A DNA stretch of 64,000 nt, taken from positions 310,001-374,000 of the forward strand of contig NZ_LQOW01000026.1 in NCBI RefSeq assembly GCF_002102185.1, read 5' to 3'. Numbering within the stretch: position 1 is the stretch's first letter; each line of letters begins with the position of its first letter. Below are positions 28,479-36,011 of this stretch, piece by piece. The position numbers and the translations under genes are program-made. The notes below the pieces were generated by a model. It saw nothing but the letters and a program-made list of their open reading frames with translations. It made no database searches and was not told the DNA's origin. The stretch is from Mycobacterium fragae. GTDB lineage: Bacteria > Actinomycetota > Actinomycetes > Mycobacteriales > Mycobacteriaceae.

Positions 28479-29294
28479 GTGGTCAACGAACTGACCGGCA
28501 AAGTCGCGATCGTCACCGGCGGCGCATCGGGCATCGGCGCGGGCATCGTCGCGAAGTTCATCGCGGAGGGCGCACGTGTGGTCATCGCCGACGTCGAGCG
28601 CGAGCGCGGCGAAGAGTTTGCTGCCGAGTTGGGCGCCGATGCCGCCTTTAAGTTGACCGACGTCGCCGACCCGGAGCAGGTCAGCGCAGTCGTTGGCCAC
28701 GCCGTCGAGACGTTCGGCGCCCTCAATGTGATGGTCAACAACGCCGGGGTTTCCAGCAGGATGCATCGCAGCTTCCTCGATGACGACCTCGTCGACTTCC
28801 ACCGGGTGATGGCGGTCAACGTGTTGGGCGTGATGGCCGGTACTCGTGACGCCGCCCGGCAGATGGCCGGGCGCGGCGGCGGGTCGATCATCAACGTCTC
28901 GTCGATTGGCGGCATCCTCGCCGGCGGCGGGGTGATGACCTACCGCGCGTCCAAGGCCGCGGTCATCCAGTTCACCAAATCGGCGGCAATCGAACTGGCG
29001 CACTACGACATTCGGGTCAACTGCATCGCACCAGGCAGCATCCCGACACCGCTGCTGGCCTCGTCGGCCTCGGAGAAGAGCGCCACCGAGCTCCAACGAT
29101 TCGAGCAGACGATCCGCGAGCAGATGCGCGCCGACCGGCCGCTGCAGCGCGAGGGCACTCCCGACGACGTCGCCGAGGCGGCGCTGTATCTGGCCGGCGA
29201 CCGCTCCCGGTATGTGACCGGGACGGTTTTGCCGATCGATGGTGGAACCTCCGCCGGAAAGCCGATCCGCCGCCGCAGCGAGCGCAAAGATTAA
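28479..29294 (+). CDS. SDR-family oxidoreductase under TetR control
   Basis: A 271-residue classical SDR. TGGASGIG near residue 14 is the coenzyme site, with an acidic residue (ADVER) after strand 2, so NAD(H) is preferred. NNAG is intact, SSIGG holds the serine, and YRASK is the catalytic Y-x3-K. It ends SRYVTGTVLPIDGG followed by a short basic tail. The GTG has no ribosome site and fits a leaderless start. The stop codon lies inside the second TetR operator. The gene opens the cluster that continues with TetR, ferredoxin and P450, so an alcohol made by the P450 is a plausible substrate. Confidence 0.88.
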   Translation: MVNELTGKVAIVTGGASGIGAGIVAKFIAEGARVVIADVERERGEEFAAELGADAAFKLTDVADPEQVSAVVGHAVETFGALNVMVNNAGVSSRMHRSFLDDDLVDFHRVMAVNVLGVMAGTRDAARQMAGRGGGSIINVSSIGGILAGGGVMTYRASKAAVIQFTKSAAIELAHYDIRVNCIAPGSIPTPLLASSASEKSATELQRFEQTIREQMRADRPLQREGTPDDVAEAALYLAGDRSRYVTGTVLPIDGGTSAGKPIRRRSERKD

Positions 29295-29312
29295 ATCAAT
29301 CACTTGACTTAA
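29291..29312. promoter_or_regulatory. TetR-type operator O2 upstream of the TetR gene
   Basis: A 22-bp palindrome with half-sites TTAAATCAA and TTGACTTAA around TCAC, the second copy of the element at 28429. It spans the SDR stop codon and lies 28 bases before the TetR start. TTGACT within the right arm, and a weak TTGACT -10-like hexamer at 29327-29332, would give transcription near 29340. The TetR message would then also be leaderless. Autoregulation is expected. Confidence 0.65.
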
Positions 29313-29339
29313 TTCGTCGGACGGGGTTGACTGGCGCAG

Positions 29340-30002
29340 GTGACTACCGCGAGGACCGCGCGCAGCGAGCGGGCCAGCACAACGCAGGAGGCGATACTCG
29401 CCGCCGCCGAGCGGCTGTTCGCCGAGCATGGAGTGTTCGCGGTATCAAACCGGCAGGTCAGTGAGGCCGCCGGCCAGGGGAACAACGCCGCCGTCGGCTA
29501 CCACTTCGGCACCAAGACCGATCTGGTGCGGGCAATCGAGCAGAAGCATCGGGTACCGATCGAGCGGCTGCGTGAGCAGATGGTGGCCGAACTCGGCGAT
29601 GCCCCCGACATGCGGGACTGGGTGGCATGCCTGGTGCGTCCGCTCACCGACCACCTCGCCGCGCTCGGCAACCCCACCTGGTATGCGCGCTTTGCCGCGC
29701 AGGCCATGACCGATCCCGCCTACCACAACATCGTCGTCAAAGACGCGCTCAGCTCACCATCGCTGGTGCAGGTGATCGACGGGATCAACCGTTGTCTTCC
29801 CGATCTGCCGATCGACGTTCGGGTGGAACGCAACTTGATGGCCCGGAACCTGTTGATGCACACCTGCGCCGACCGTGAGCGCGCACTCGCCAGCGGTGCA
29901 TCCGTCCCCCGCTCGTCCTGGCAGGCCGCCGGGTCAGGGCTGATCGACGCGATCGTGGGACTATGGCTGGCGCCGGTCACGAAAGAGAAGAAGTTGCGAT
30001 GA
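29340..30002 (+). CDS. TetR-family regulator of the ferredoxin-P450 cluster
   Basis: A 220-residue TetR protein. The helix-turn-helix is AILAAAERLFAEHGVFAVSNRQVSEAAGQGNNAAVGYHFGTKTDL, with the YHF motif that ends the DNA-binding region. The C-terminal ligand domain is helical and has one tryptophan-rich patch (GNPTWYARFAAQ). The GTG start has no Shine-Dalgarno and lies at the predicted transcription start. The stop overlaps the ferredoxin ATG as ATGA, so regulator, ferredoxin and P450 are one transcript. The two flanking operators make this a self-contained regulatory unit. The ligand is unknown. Confidence 0.9.
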   Translation: MTTARTARSERASTTQEAILAAAERLFAEHGVFAVSNRQVSEAAGQGNNAAVGYHFGTKTDLVRAIEQKHRVPIERLREQMVAELGDAPDMRDWVACLVRPLTDHLAALGNPTWYARFAAQAMTDPAYHNIVVKDALSSPSLVQVIDGINRCLPDLPIDVRVERNLMARNLLMHTCADRERALASGASVPRSSWQAAGSGLIDAIVGLWLAPVTKEKKLR

Positions 30003-30193
30003 AAGTGACTGTGGACCAAGACAAATGCGCCTCGTCCGGAAACTGCGTGATGAACGCTCCGGAGATCTTCGACCAGCGCGACGACGACGGCGTCGTTGTC
30101 CTGCGCAGCGAGAACCCCCCGGCCGATCAGGCTGAAAACGCCCGCAAGGCCGCCGCGGCCTGCCCCGCGCTGGCCATCCATATCGAGGAGTGA
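29999..30193 (+). CDS. Small P450-linked ferredoxin, [3Fe-4S] type
   Basis: A 64-residue ferredoxin. It has three cysteines only: Cys10 and Cys16 in CASSGNC, and Cys55 in CP. The position that would hold a fourth ligand is Ser13, giving C-x2-S-x2-C. Three-cysteine ferredoxins usually carry a [3Fe-4S] cluster, and variants with an unusual residue at this position are common in mycobacteria next to P450 genes. The ATG overlaps the TetR stop, and the P450 begins three bases after the ferredoxin stop. It most likely delivers electrons to that P450. No reductase is adjacent. Confidence 0.92.
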   Translation: MKVTVDQDKCASSGNCVMNAPEIFDQRDDDGVVVLRSENPPADQAENARKAAAACPALAIHIEE

Positions 30194-30196
30194 GAA

Positions 30197-31441
30197 GTGT
30201 CCGACACCCTCACCGGCGCCGCAACCGAGGCGGTCGCCGACGTGCCGGAATATCCGATGGCCCGGGACAACGGCTGCCCGTTCGCCCCGCCGCCGCAGGT
30301 GATGGCGCTGAGCGAGGAGAGGCCGCTGTCCAGAGTCAGGATCTGGGACGGCAGCACACCGTGGCTGATCACCGGCTACGAGGCGGTCCGGACGCTGTTC
30401 TCCGATTCCCGCGTCAGCGTCGACGACCGGCGAACGGGTTTCCCGCATTGGAACGAAGGCATGTTGTCGACGGTGCACAAGCGCCCCCGCTCGGTGTTCA
30501 CCTCCGATGCCGAGGAACACACCCGGTTTCGGCGAATGCTGTCAAAGCCGTTCACCTTCAAGCGGGTCGAAGGCCTGCGGCCGGTGATCCAGCAGGTCAC
30601 CGACGAACACATCGATGCGATCCTGGCCGGACCACAGCCCGCCGACATCGTCACCGCGCTGGCGCTACCGGTGCCGTCCCTGGTGATCAGCCAGCTGCTC
30701 GGGGTGCCGTACCAGGACGCCGAATTCTTCCAGCACCACGCCAACATCGGGCTCGCCCGCTACGCCACTGGAGAGGACACCGCCAAGGGCGCGGCCGGGC
30801 TGTCGAAGTATCTCGCGAAACTGGTCGAATCCAAGATGGAAAACCCGGCCGAAGACGCGGTGTCGGACCTGGCCGAACGGGTCAAGGCCGGCGAGATCAG
30901 TGTCCGCGAAGCCGCCCAGCTGGGCACCGGCCTGCTGATCGCCGGACACGAGACCACCGCGAACATGATCGGCCTCGGCGTGCTGGCCCTACTGCAGCAC
31001 CCGGACCAGGCGGCCGTGCTGCGCGATACCGACGACCCCAAGGTCATCGCCAACGCCGTCGAGGAACTGCTGCGCTACCTGTCGATCATCCAAAACGGAC
31101 AGCGCCGCATCGCCATCGAGGACATCGAGATCGCCGGCGAGGTGATCCGCGCGGGCGAGGGCATCATCATCGACCTCGCGCCGGCGAACTGGGACGGCAA
31201 TGCTTTTTCCGAACCCGAGCGGCTGTACCTGCATCGCTCGGGCGCCGGCCAGCACGTCGCGTTCGGCTACGGGCGACACCAGTGCGTCGGCCAGCAGCTT
31301 GCCCGCGCGGAGCTGCAGATCGTGTTCCACACGCTGCTTCGCCGCATCCCCACGCTGGAACTCGCCGTGCCGATCGAGGACATTCCGTTCAAGCACGACC
31401 GGCTCGCGTACGGCGTCTACGAACTGCCGGTGACCTGGTGA
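30197..31441 (+). CDS. Cytochrome P450 (ferredoxin-linked)
   Basis: A 414-residue bacterial class I P450. The I-helix oxygen-activation motif is AGHETT near 249, the K-helix is EELLR, and the haem loop FGYGRHQCVGQQLAR places the cysteine ligand at 363. The protein is soluble with no membrane anchor. GTG 30197 follows the ferredoxin stop directly (TGAGAAGTG). Its general look is that of actinobacterial CYP105/107-type enzymes, but I do not assign a family. In this cluster it should hydroxylate a hydrophobic compound that the neighbouring CoA-pathway enzymes then degrade. Confidence 0.92.
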   Translation: MSDTLTGAATEAVADVPEYPMARDNGCPFAPPPQVMALSEERPLSRVRIWDGSTPWLITGYEAVRTLFSDSRVSVDDRRTGFPHWNEGMLSTVHKRPRSVFTSDAEEHTRFRRMLSKPFTFKRVEGLRPVIQQVTDEHIDAILAGPQPADIVTALALPVPSLVISQLLGVPYQDAEFFQHHANIGLARYATGEDTAKGAAGLSKYLAKLVESKMENPAEDAVSDLAERVKAGEISVREAAQLGTGLLIAGHETTANMIGLGVLALLQHPDQAAVLRDTDDPKVIANAVEELLRYLSIIQNGQRRIAIEDIEIAGEVIRAGEGIIIDLAPANWDGNAFSEPERLYLHRSGAGQHVAFGYGRHQCVGQQLARAELQIVFHTLLRRIPTLELAVPIEDIPFKHDRLAYGVYELPVTW

Positions 31442-31464
31442 ATCCCTTCACCGGAGGATCCGGG

Positions 31465-31509
31465 ATGACTACTCTCGAACAGGTGTCGATCCGATTGGAG
31501 GATCAATAA
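31465..31509 (+). CDS. Possible 14-codon leader ORF before the amidohydrolase
   Basis: ATG 31465 opens a 14-residue frame (MTTLEQVSIRLEDQ) whose TAA overlaps the amidohydrolase ATG as TAATG. It has its own GGAGGATC Shine-Dalgarno, the same eight bases that precede the amidohydrolase start, each six bases before the ATG after GGAGGA. The duplicated signal and tight overlap suggest translation coupling or a remnant of a duplicated 5' end. No protein function is visible. Confidence 0.3.
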   Translation: MTTLEQVSIRLEDQ

Positions 31510-32681
31510 TGTCGACGCAGACCAACCCCGTTTCGCTCTACCCGCCGGAAGGGTATGGCGCGCCGAAGGATCGACGCGGTCACGCCGACGGGTCCAGCGT
31601 CGGCTTGCCCGAGGGAACCGTGGTTTTCTCTGCGGACAACCACATTTCGCTGGCGGATGACATTTTCTACCAGCGTTTCCCGGATGACGTCAAAGACAAA
31701 GCACCGCGGATCTGGTACGAGGACGGCGCCTATCAAGTCGGGCGCAAGGGCCAGTCGTTTCTGCCGGGCGATTTCAGCGCGGTGCTGATGCAGTACGACG
31801 ACCTGCCCGGAGCGGCGAGCACCAATATCGAGGCCCGCATCCAAGAGTTGCACGAGGACGGCGTCGAAAAAGAGTTGGCGTTTCCCAACGCCATTTTGGC
31901 GCTCTTCCACTACCCGGACAAGGAACTTCGCGAACTGGCGTTTCGCATCTACAACGAGTACATCGCCGAGCTGCAAGAGCGTTCCGGTGGGCACTTCTAC
32001 GGCGCCGGGCTGATCAACTGGTGGGATCCGAAGGGCACCCGCCGAACGCTTGCCGAGCTGAAATCATTGGGGCTCAAGACATTCCTGCTTCCGCTGAACC
32101 CGGGCAAGGATGACGACGGCAACCCCATCGACTATGCGAGCACGGGCATGACCGCGGTGTGGGACGAGATCGAGGACGCCGGGCTGCCGATCAGCCACCA
32201 CATCGGCGAAACCCCGCCGAAAAGCCCCTGCGAATTCAACAGCGTCGTCGTCGGCATGATGATCAACATCGACGGGTTCCGGGAAGTGTTCTCCAAATAC
32301 ATCTTCGCCGGAATCCTTGATCGACACCCAAGGCTGAGGATCGGCTGGTTCGAGGGCGGAATCGCCTGGGTGCCATGGGCACTGCAAGACGCCGAGCACC
32401 TCGTGGCGTCCTACCAGCACATGTTCAACCGGCCCCTCGAGCACGACGTGCGCTACTACTGGGACAACCACATGAGCGCATCGTTCATGGTCGATCCGCT
32501 CGGCCTGCAGTTGATCGACAAGATCGGCATCGGAAAAGTGATGTGGTCGTCCGACTATCCGCACAACGAAAGCACATACGGCTATTCGGAGAAGTCACTG
32601 GCCGCTGTCGTCGACGCCGTCGGTCCCGAGGCCGCGGCGCGGATCGTCAGTGGCAACATCACCGAATTCCTGGGCCTGTGA
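31509..32681 (+). CDS. Amidohydrolase_2-family metal-dependent hydrolase
   Basis: A 390-residue TIM-barrel protein of the Amidohydro_2 family. The metal-site landmarks are FSADNH near residue 41, ISHHIGETPP in the middle, GWFEGGIAWVPW, and SSDYPHNEST near the C-terminus, where the aspartate is a usual ligand. Family members act as hydrolases or non-oxidative decarboxylases. The ATG has a strong GGAGGATCAATA ribosome site. A related but distinct paralog lies at 56757 in the second catabolic island, also beside oxygenases and CoA enzymes. Its reaction cannot be stated from sequence. Confidence 0.88.
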   Translation: MSTQTNPVSLYPPEGYGAPKDRRGHADGSSVGLPEGTVVFSADNHISLADDIFYQRFPDDVKDKAPRIWYEDGAYQVGRKGQSFLPGDFSAVLMQYDDLPGAASTNIEARIQELHEDGVEKELAFPNAILALFHYPDKELRELAFRIYNEYIAELQERSGGHFYGAGLINWWDPKGTRRTLAELKSLGLKTFLLPLNPGKDDDGNPIDYASTGMTAVWDEIEDAGLPISHHIGETPPKSPCEFNSVVVGMMINIDGFREVFSKYIFAGILDRHPRLRIGWFEGGIAWVPWALQDAEHLVASYQHMFNRPLEHDVRYYWDNHMSASFMVDPLGLQLIDKIGIGKVMWSSDYPHNESTYGYSEKSLAAVVDAVGPEAAARIVSGNITEFLGL

Positions 32682-32700
32682 GGGTCTTCAGGGGCGCTCG

Positions 32701-33936
32701 ATGACGACGTTCGTACCGGCACAACCATCTGCGATCGACATTCCGGACATACCGGACCTCGACCGGATGCGACGCCAGACCGGCGCACGACTGCGCTCGG
32801 CGATGGCCGATCGCGGCGTCGATGCGCTGATCCTGCTGGGCAACAACAGTGTCGTCTATGCCACCGGGGTGAGCTGGCCCTTGGGCGATGCCGGCCTGTC
32901 CCACGTTGAACGCCCGGTGGCGGTGGTGCTCGCCGACGACCCGTGGCCGCACCTGTTCCTCCCGTTCCGCGAAGGTTCCGCATCCGAATCCGGCTTGCCC
33001 GCAGACCATCTGCACGGTCCGGTCTACCTGGAATTCGACGAGGGCGTGGACAACTTCGCGCGGGTAGTCGAGGATCTGATCCCCGCCGACGCGGTCGTCG
33101 CGGTCGACGAACTCACCGGCGCGATGCGACGGGCACAGCCGCGACTGTTTCGGGCCGGACGTCCCGCCGACGCTGCCCAGGTCGTCGGCGCCGCCAAGCT
33201 CATCAAGACACCCGACGAAATGGCCTGTATCCGCAAGGCGTGCCAGATAACCGACGAGGCCATGGTCGACGTGCAGGCCGCGCTGGCACCGGGCATTCGC
33301 CAGATCGACCTGTCGGCCGGTTTCGTGCGCCGCGCGTTCGAACTGGGCGCGATGGCCAGCATGCTGGAACCGATCTGGCAGGTGATGCCGCAAAGCAAGG
33401 CAGACGGCGTGTGGACCACCCACGGGGATCTGGCGTTGCCGCTGTTGACGACCGAGCGCCAACTCGCCGCCGGTGACGTGCTGTGGACCGACGTCAGCAT
33501 CACCTATGCCGGTTACTGCTCGGACTTCGGCCGCACCTGGGTGGTCGGTCGCGACCCGACACCGCGCCAGCAATCGCAGTTTCACAGGTGGCGGGAAATC
33601 ATGGAGGCGGTGCTCGAGGTAACCCGCGCCGGCGCCACCGCCGCCGAGTTGGGCAGAGCAGCCACCAAGGCCAACGGCGGCAGCCGGCCGTGGCTGCCGC
33701 ATTTCTACCTGGGACACGGCATCGGCGTGAACGCCGCCGAAACACCAATGATCGGAACGGATCTCGGCGATGAGTTCGACGAGAACTTCGTCTTCGAACC
33801 GGGCATGGTGCTGGTTTTGGAACCCGTGGTGTGGGAGGACGGCACCGGCGGTTATCGCAGCGAAGAGATCGTCGTCATCACCGAGGAAGGCTGGATCCGC
33901 TTGACCGACTACCCCTATGACCCCTATGGGCACTGA
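32701..33936 (+). CDS. M24-family metallopeptidase with intact metal site
   Basis: A 411-residue creatinase/aminopeptidase P-fold protein. All five usual metal ligands can be seen: Asp264 and Asp275 in TDVSITYAGYCSDFGRTW, His339 in GHGIG, Glu374 in LEPVV and Glu388 in YRSEEIV. The ATG at 32701 is preferred to the open frame from 32650, which overlaps the amidohydrolase. Proteins of this type in catabolic clusters are often called Xaa-Pro peptidases, but their substrates are usually unknown. The next gene is a related protein that has lost the metal site. Confidence 0.88.
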   Translation: MTTFVPAQPSAIDIPDIPDLDRMRRQTGARLRSAMADRGVDALILLGNNSVVYATGVSWPLGDAGLSHVERPVAVVLADDPWPHLFLPFREGSASESGLPADHLHGPVYLEFDEGVDNFARVVEDLIPADAVVAVDELTGAMRRAQPRLFRAGRPADAAQVVGAAKLIKTPDEMACIRKACQITDEAMVDVQAALAPGIRQIDLSAGFVRRAFELGAMASMLEPIWQVMPQSKADGVWTTHGDLALPLLTTERQLAAGDVLWTDVSITYAGYCSDFGRTWVVGRDPTPRQQSQFHRWREIMEAVLEVTRAGATAAELGRAATKANGGSRPWLPHFYLGHGIGVNAAETPMIGTDLGDEFDENFVFEPGMVLVLEPVVWEDGTGGYRSEEIVVITEEGWIRLTDYPYDPYGH

Positions 33937-35065
33937 GGTTCTGCCCGACGACAAGGCGCTGCGCTCGGGCCGCCGCGAGCGCGCGCTGGCCCAGATGGAG
34001 GCGCACGACCTCGACGTGCTGGTCCTGGGGCGACAGGCCAATGTTCGTTACGTCGCCGGCGCACCTCAACTCTGGGTGGCCGGGACCCGGCCGTTCGGGC
34101 CGACCTGCGTGGTGGTCCGGGGGACCGGGGCGATCCATCTGCTCAGCACGTGGGACGAGGGCATTCCAGACGACATCCCGCACGAGAACCTCTATGGCAT
34201 CGCCTGGAATCCGATGAACACCATCTCGGTGTTGCAGGGCATCGACGGTGCCGCTACCGCGAAACGCGTTGGCACCGATGCGCTTTCACCGGGGTTCGCG
34301 CAGTTGCTGCCGATGGCCTTTCCCAATGCCGAGTTGGTCGACGGCGAGTTGGCCATGCGCGCCGCCCGGCGTATCAAGACCGCCGAAGAGGTGTCGGCGC
34401 TGCGAGAGGCCATCCGGGTGGCCGAAGCCGGCCTTGCCGCGGCGGTCGCTGAGCTACGACCGGGAACCAGCGAGAAGGCTTTGGCCGGTGTGTTGTTGGA
34501 GGCGATGACCGCCGGTGGGGTGAGCACCCCGTCGACCCAGGACGCTGCTTGGGTCACATCGCGCGATCACCCGTGGCGGCGGGCCAGTGCAGACGGGCGC
34601 GTGCAGCCCGGCGATCTTGTGGCGTTCTCCGCGGGCGTGCTCGCCGGTGGCTATACCGGTGAGGTCGGGCGCACCTGGCCGGTCGGCGACCCCAGAAAAA
34701 CCGAGGCTGCCGTGGATCTGTATCGCCGATGGGATACGTTGTGGCAGCAGCTCTATGAGGTGTGCCGTCCGGGCGCGCCGGCCACCGACCTGCTGGCTGC
34801 ATACCAGGCCGCGGGCGAGTCGCTGCCGCCGATGCCGGTCGCGCGGGGCCTGGGCCTGGGATTCGACCCGCCCGTCGTGTCGCAGCACCTACCGGCCACC
34901 GCGTCCGAGGAGCGCCTGGACGCGGGTATGGTGCTCGCGGTCACCGGCTACGTCTGGGAACGCGGCGTCGGCGCGGTGTTCGGGCGCGAGGCGGTGCTGA
35001 TCACCGCCGACGGCCCCGAGCTCCTGACGTCAAGCCCGTCATGGCAAGGCGTGGTCCGTGCCTGA
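33917..35065 (+). CDS. M24-fold protein lacking the metal ligands
   Basis: A 382-residue protein with the creatinase/aminopeptidase fold. Aligned with its upstream neighbour, the five metal positions read Ser238, Glu249 (in GGYTGEVGRTW), Leu (in GLGLG in place of GHGIG), Thr (VTGYVWE in place of LEPVVWE) and Glu (GREAVLIT). Four of five ligands are changed. It overlaps the upstream gene by 20 bases from ATG 33917 or 11 from ATG 33926, and neither has a clear ribosome site. It may be a metal-independent enzyme, as creatinase is, or a regulatory partner of the intact paralog. Confidence 0.85.
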   Translation: MTPMGTEVLPDDKALRSGRRERALAQMEAHDLDVLVLGRQANVRYVAGAPQLWVAGTRPFGPTCVVVRGTGAIHLLSTWDEGIPDDIPHENLYGIAWNPMNTISVLQGIDGAATAKRVGTDALSPGFAQLLPMAFPNAELVDGELAMRAARRIKTAEEVSALREAIRVAEAGLAAAVAELRPGTSEKALAGVLLEAMTAGGVSTPSTQDAAWVTSRDHPWRRASADGRVQPGDLVAFSAGVLAGGYTGEVGRTWPVGDPRKTEAAVDLYRRWDTLWQQLYEVCRPGAPATDLLAAYQAAGESLPPMPVARGLGLGFDPPVVSQHLPATASEERLDAGMVLAVTGYVWERGVGAVFGREAVLITADGPELLTSSPSWQGVVRA

Positions 35066-36008
35066 CAAGCGACCGCCGCCCGAGGAGATCATCCTCTACG
35101 CCAAGGACCCGGCGACCAAGATCGCGACGATCACGTTCAACCGCCCCGAGTACCTCAACGCGCCCACCTCGGCGGCGCGGCTTCGCTATGCCGATCTGCT
35201 CCACGCCGCGAACGCGGACGACGATGTCAAAGTGGTGGTCATTCGCGGCGCCGGCGACGACTTCGGTAGCGGCGCAGACCTTCCCGAAGTCATGGAAGGC
35301 GCGGACTCATCGGAATTCCGGCTAACCGAATTGCGCGTCGAAGATCACGAAGTTCGGTATCCGCCCAAGGGATCGTTTCGCCATGGCGCAACAATTGGCG
35401 CGTGGTACGCCAATTCGCAGGCCGGTAACCGCTCCCTTCAGGAATTCAAGAAGATCAGCATCGTCGAAGCCAAGGGCTACTGCTACGGCTGGCATTTCTA
35501 CCAGGCGGCCGACGCCGACCTGGTGATCGCGAGCGACGACGCATTGTTCGGTCATCCGTCGTTCCGGTACTTCGGCTGGGGCCCGCGGATGTGGACCTGG
35601 GTCCAGACGATGGGGCTGCGGAAGTTCCAGGAAATGGTTTTCACCGGAAGGCCTTTCACCGCGGCCGAGATGTTCCAGTGCAATTTCCTGAACAAGGTCG
35701 TGCCACGCGACCAGCTGGAGGCCGTGGTCGACAAATACGCGCTGGCGTGTGCCCGCAACCGTCCCACCGACACCATCTTCATGCAGAAGGCCTTCTTCGA
35801 ACTGGTCAAGCAGTATCAAGGGGAATATCTGGGCAGCCTGCTCAGCGCGCTTTTCGAGTCGATGGGCGGAGCCGCCACCCCCGACGGTGATGACCTGATG
35901 CTCGGCGATGCCATCGACAGCGGGCTCGCCGACGCAGTGAAGGACAACGACAGCAAGTTCCCGCCCGAGTTCCGGTTGAGCAAGTCCAATCGCACGAAGA
36001 ACGGCTGA
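35058..36008 (+). CDS. Enoyl-CoA hydratase/isomerase-family protein
   Basis: A 316-residue crotonase-fold protein. The CoA/oxyanion segments are IRGAGDDFGSGADL and VEAKGYCYGWHFYQAADADLVIAS. The insertion between them (about residues 85-130) and the length are greater than in standard 260-residue hydratases. The usual catalytic glutamates are not obvious, as the region reads GHPSFRYFGWGP, so the reaction may be hydration, isomerisation or ring opening. GTG 35058 overlaps the M24 gene by eight bases. It forms a CoA-thioester module with the downstream CoA-transferase. Confidence 0.85.
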   Translation: MPDKRPPPEEIILYAKDPATKIATITFNRPEYLNAPTSAARLRYADLLHAANADDDVKVVVIRGAGDDFGSGADLPEVMEGADSSEFRLTELRVEDHEVRYPPKGSFRHGATIGAWYANSQAGNRSLQEFKKISIVEAKGYCYGWHFYQAADADLVIASDDALFGHPSFRYFGWGPRMWTWVQTMGLRKFQEMVFTGRPFTAAEMFQCNFLNKVVPRDQLEAVVDKYALACARNRPTDTIFMQKAFFELVKQYQGEYLGSLLSALFESMGGAATPDGDDLMLGDAIDSGLADAVKDNDSKFPPEFRLSKSNRTKNG

Positions 36009-36011
36009 GGC

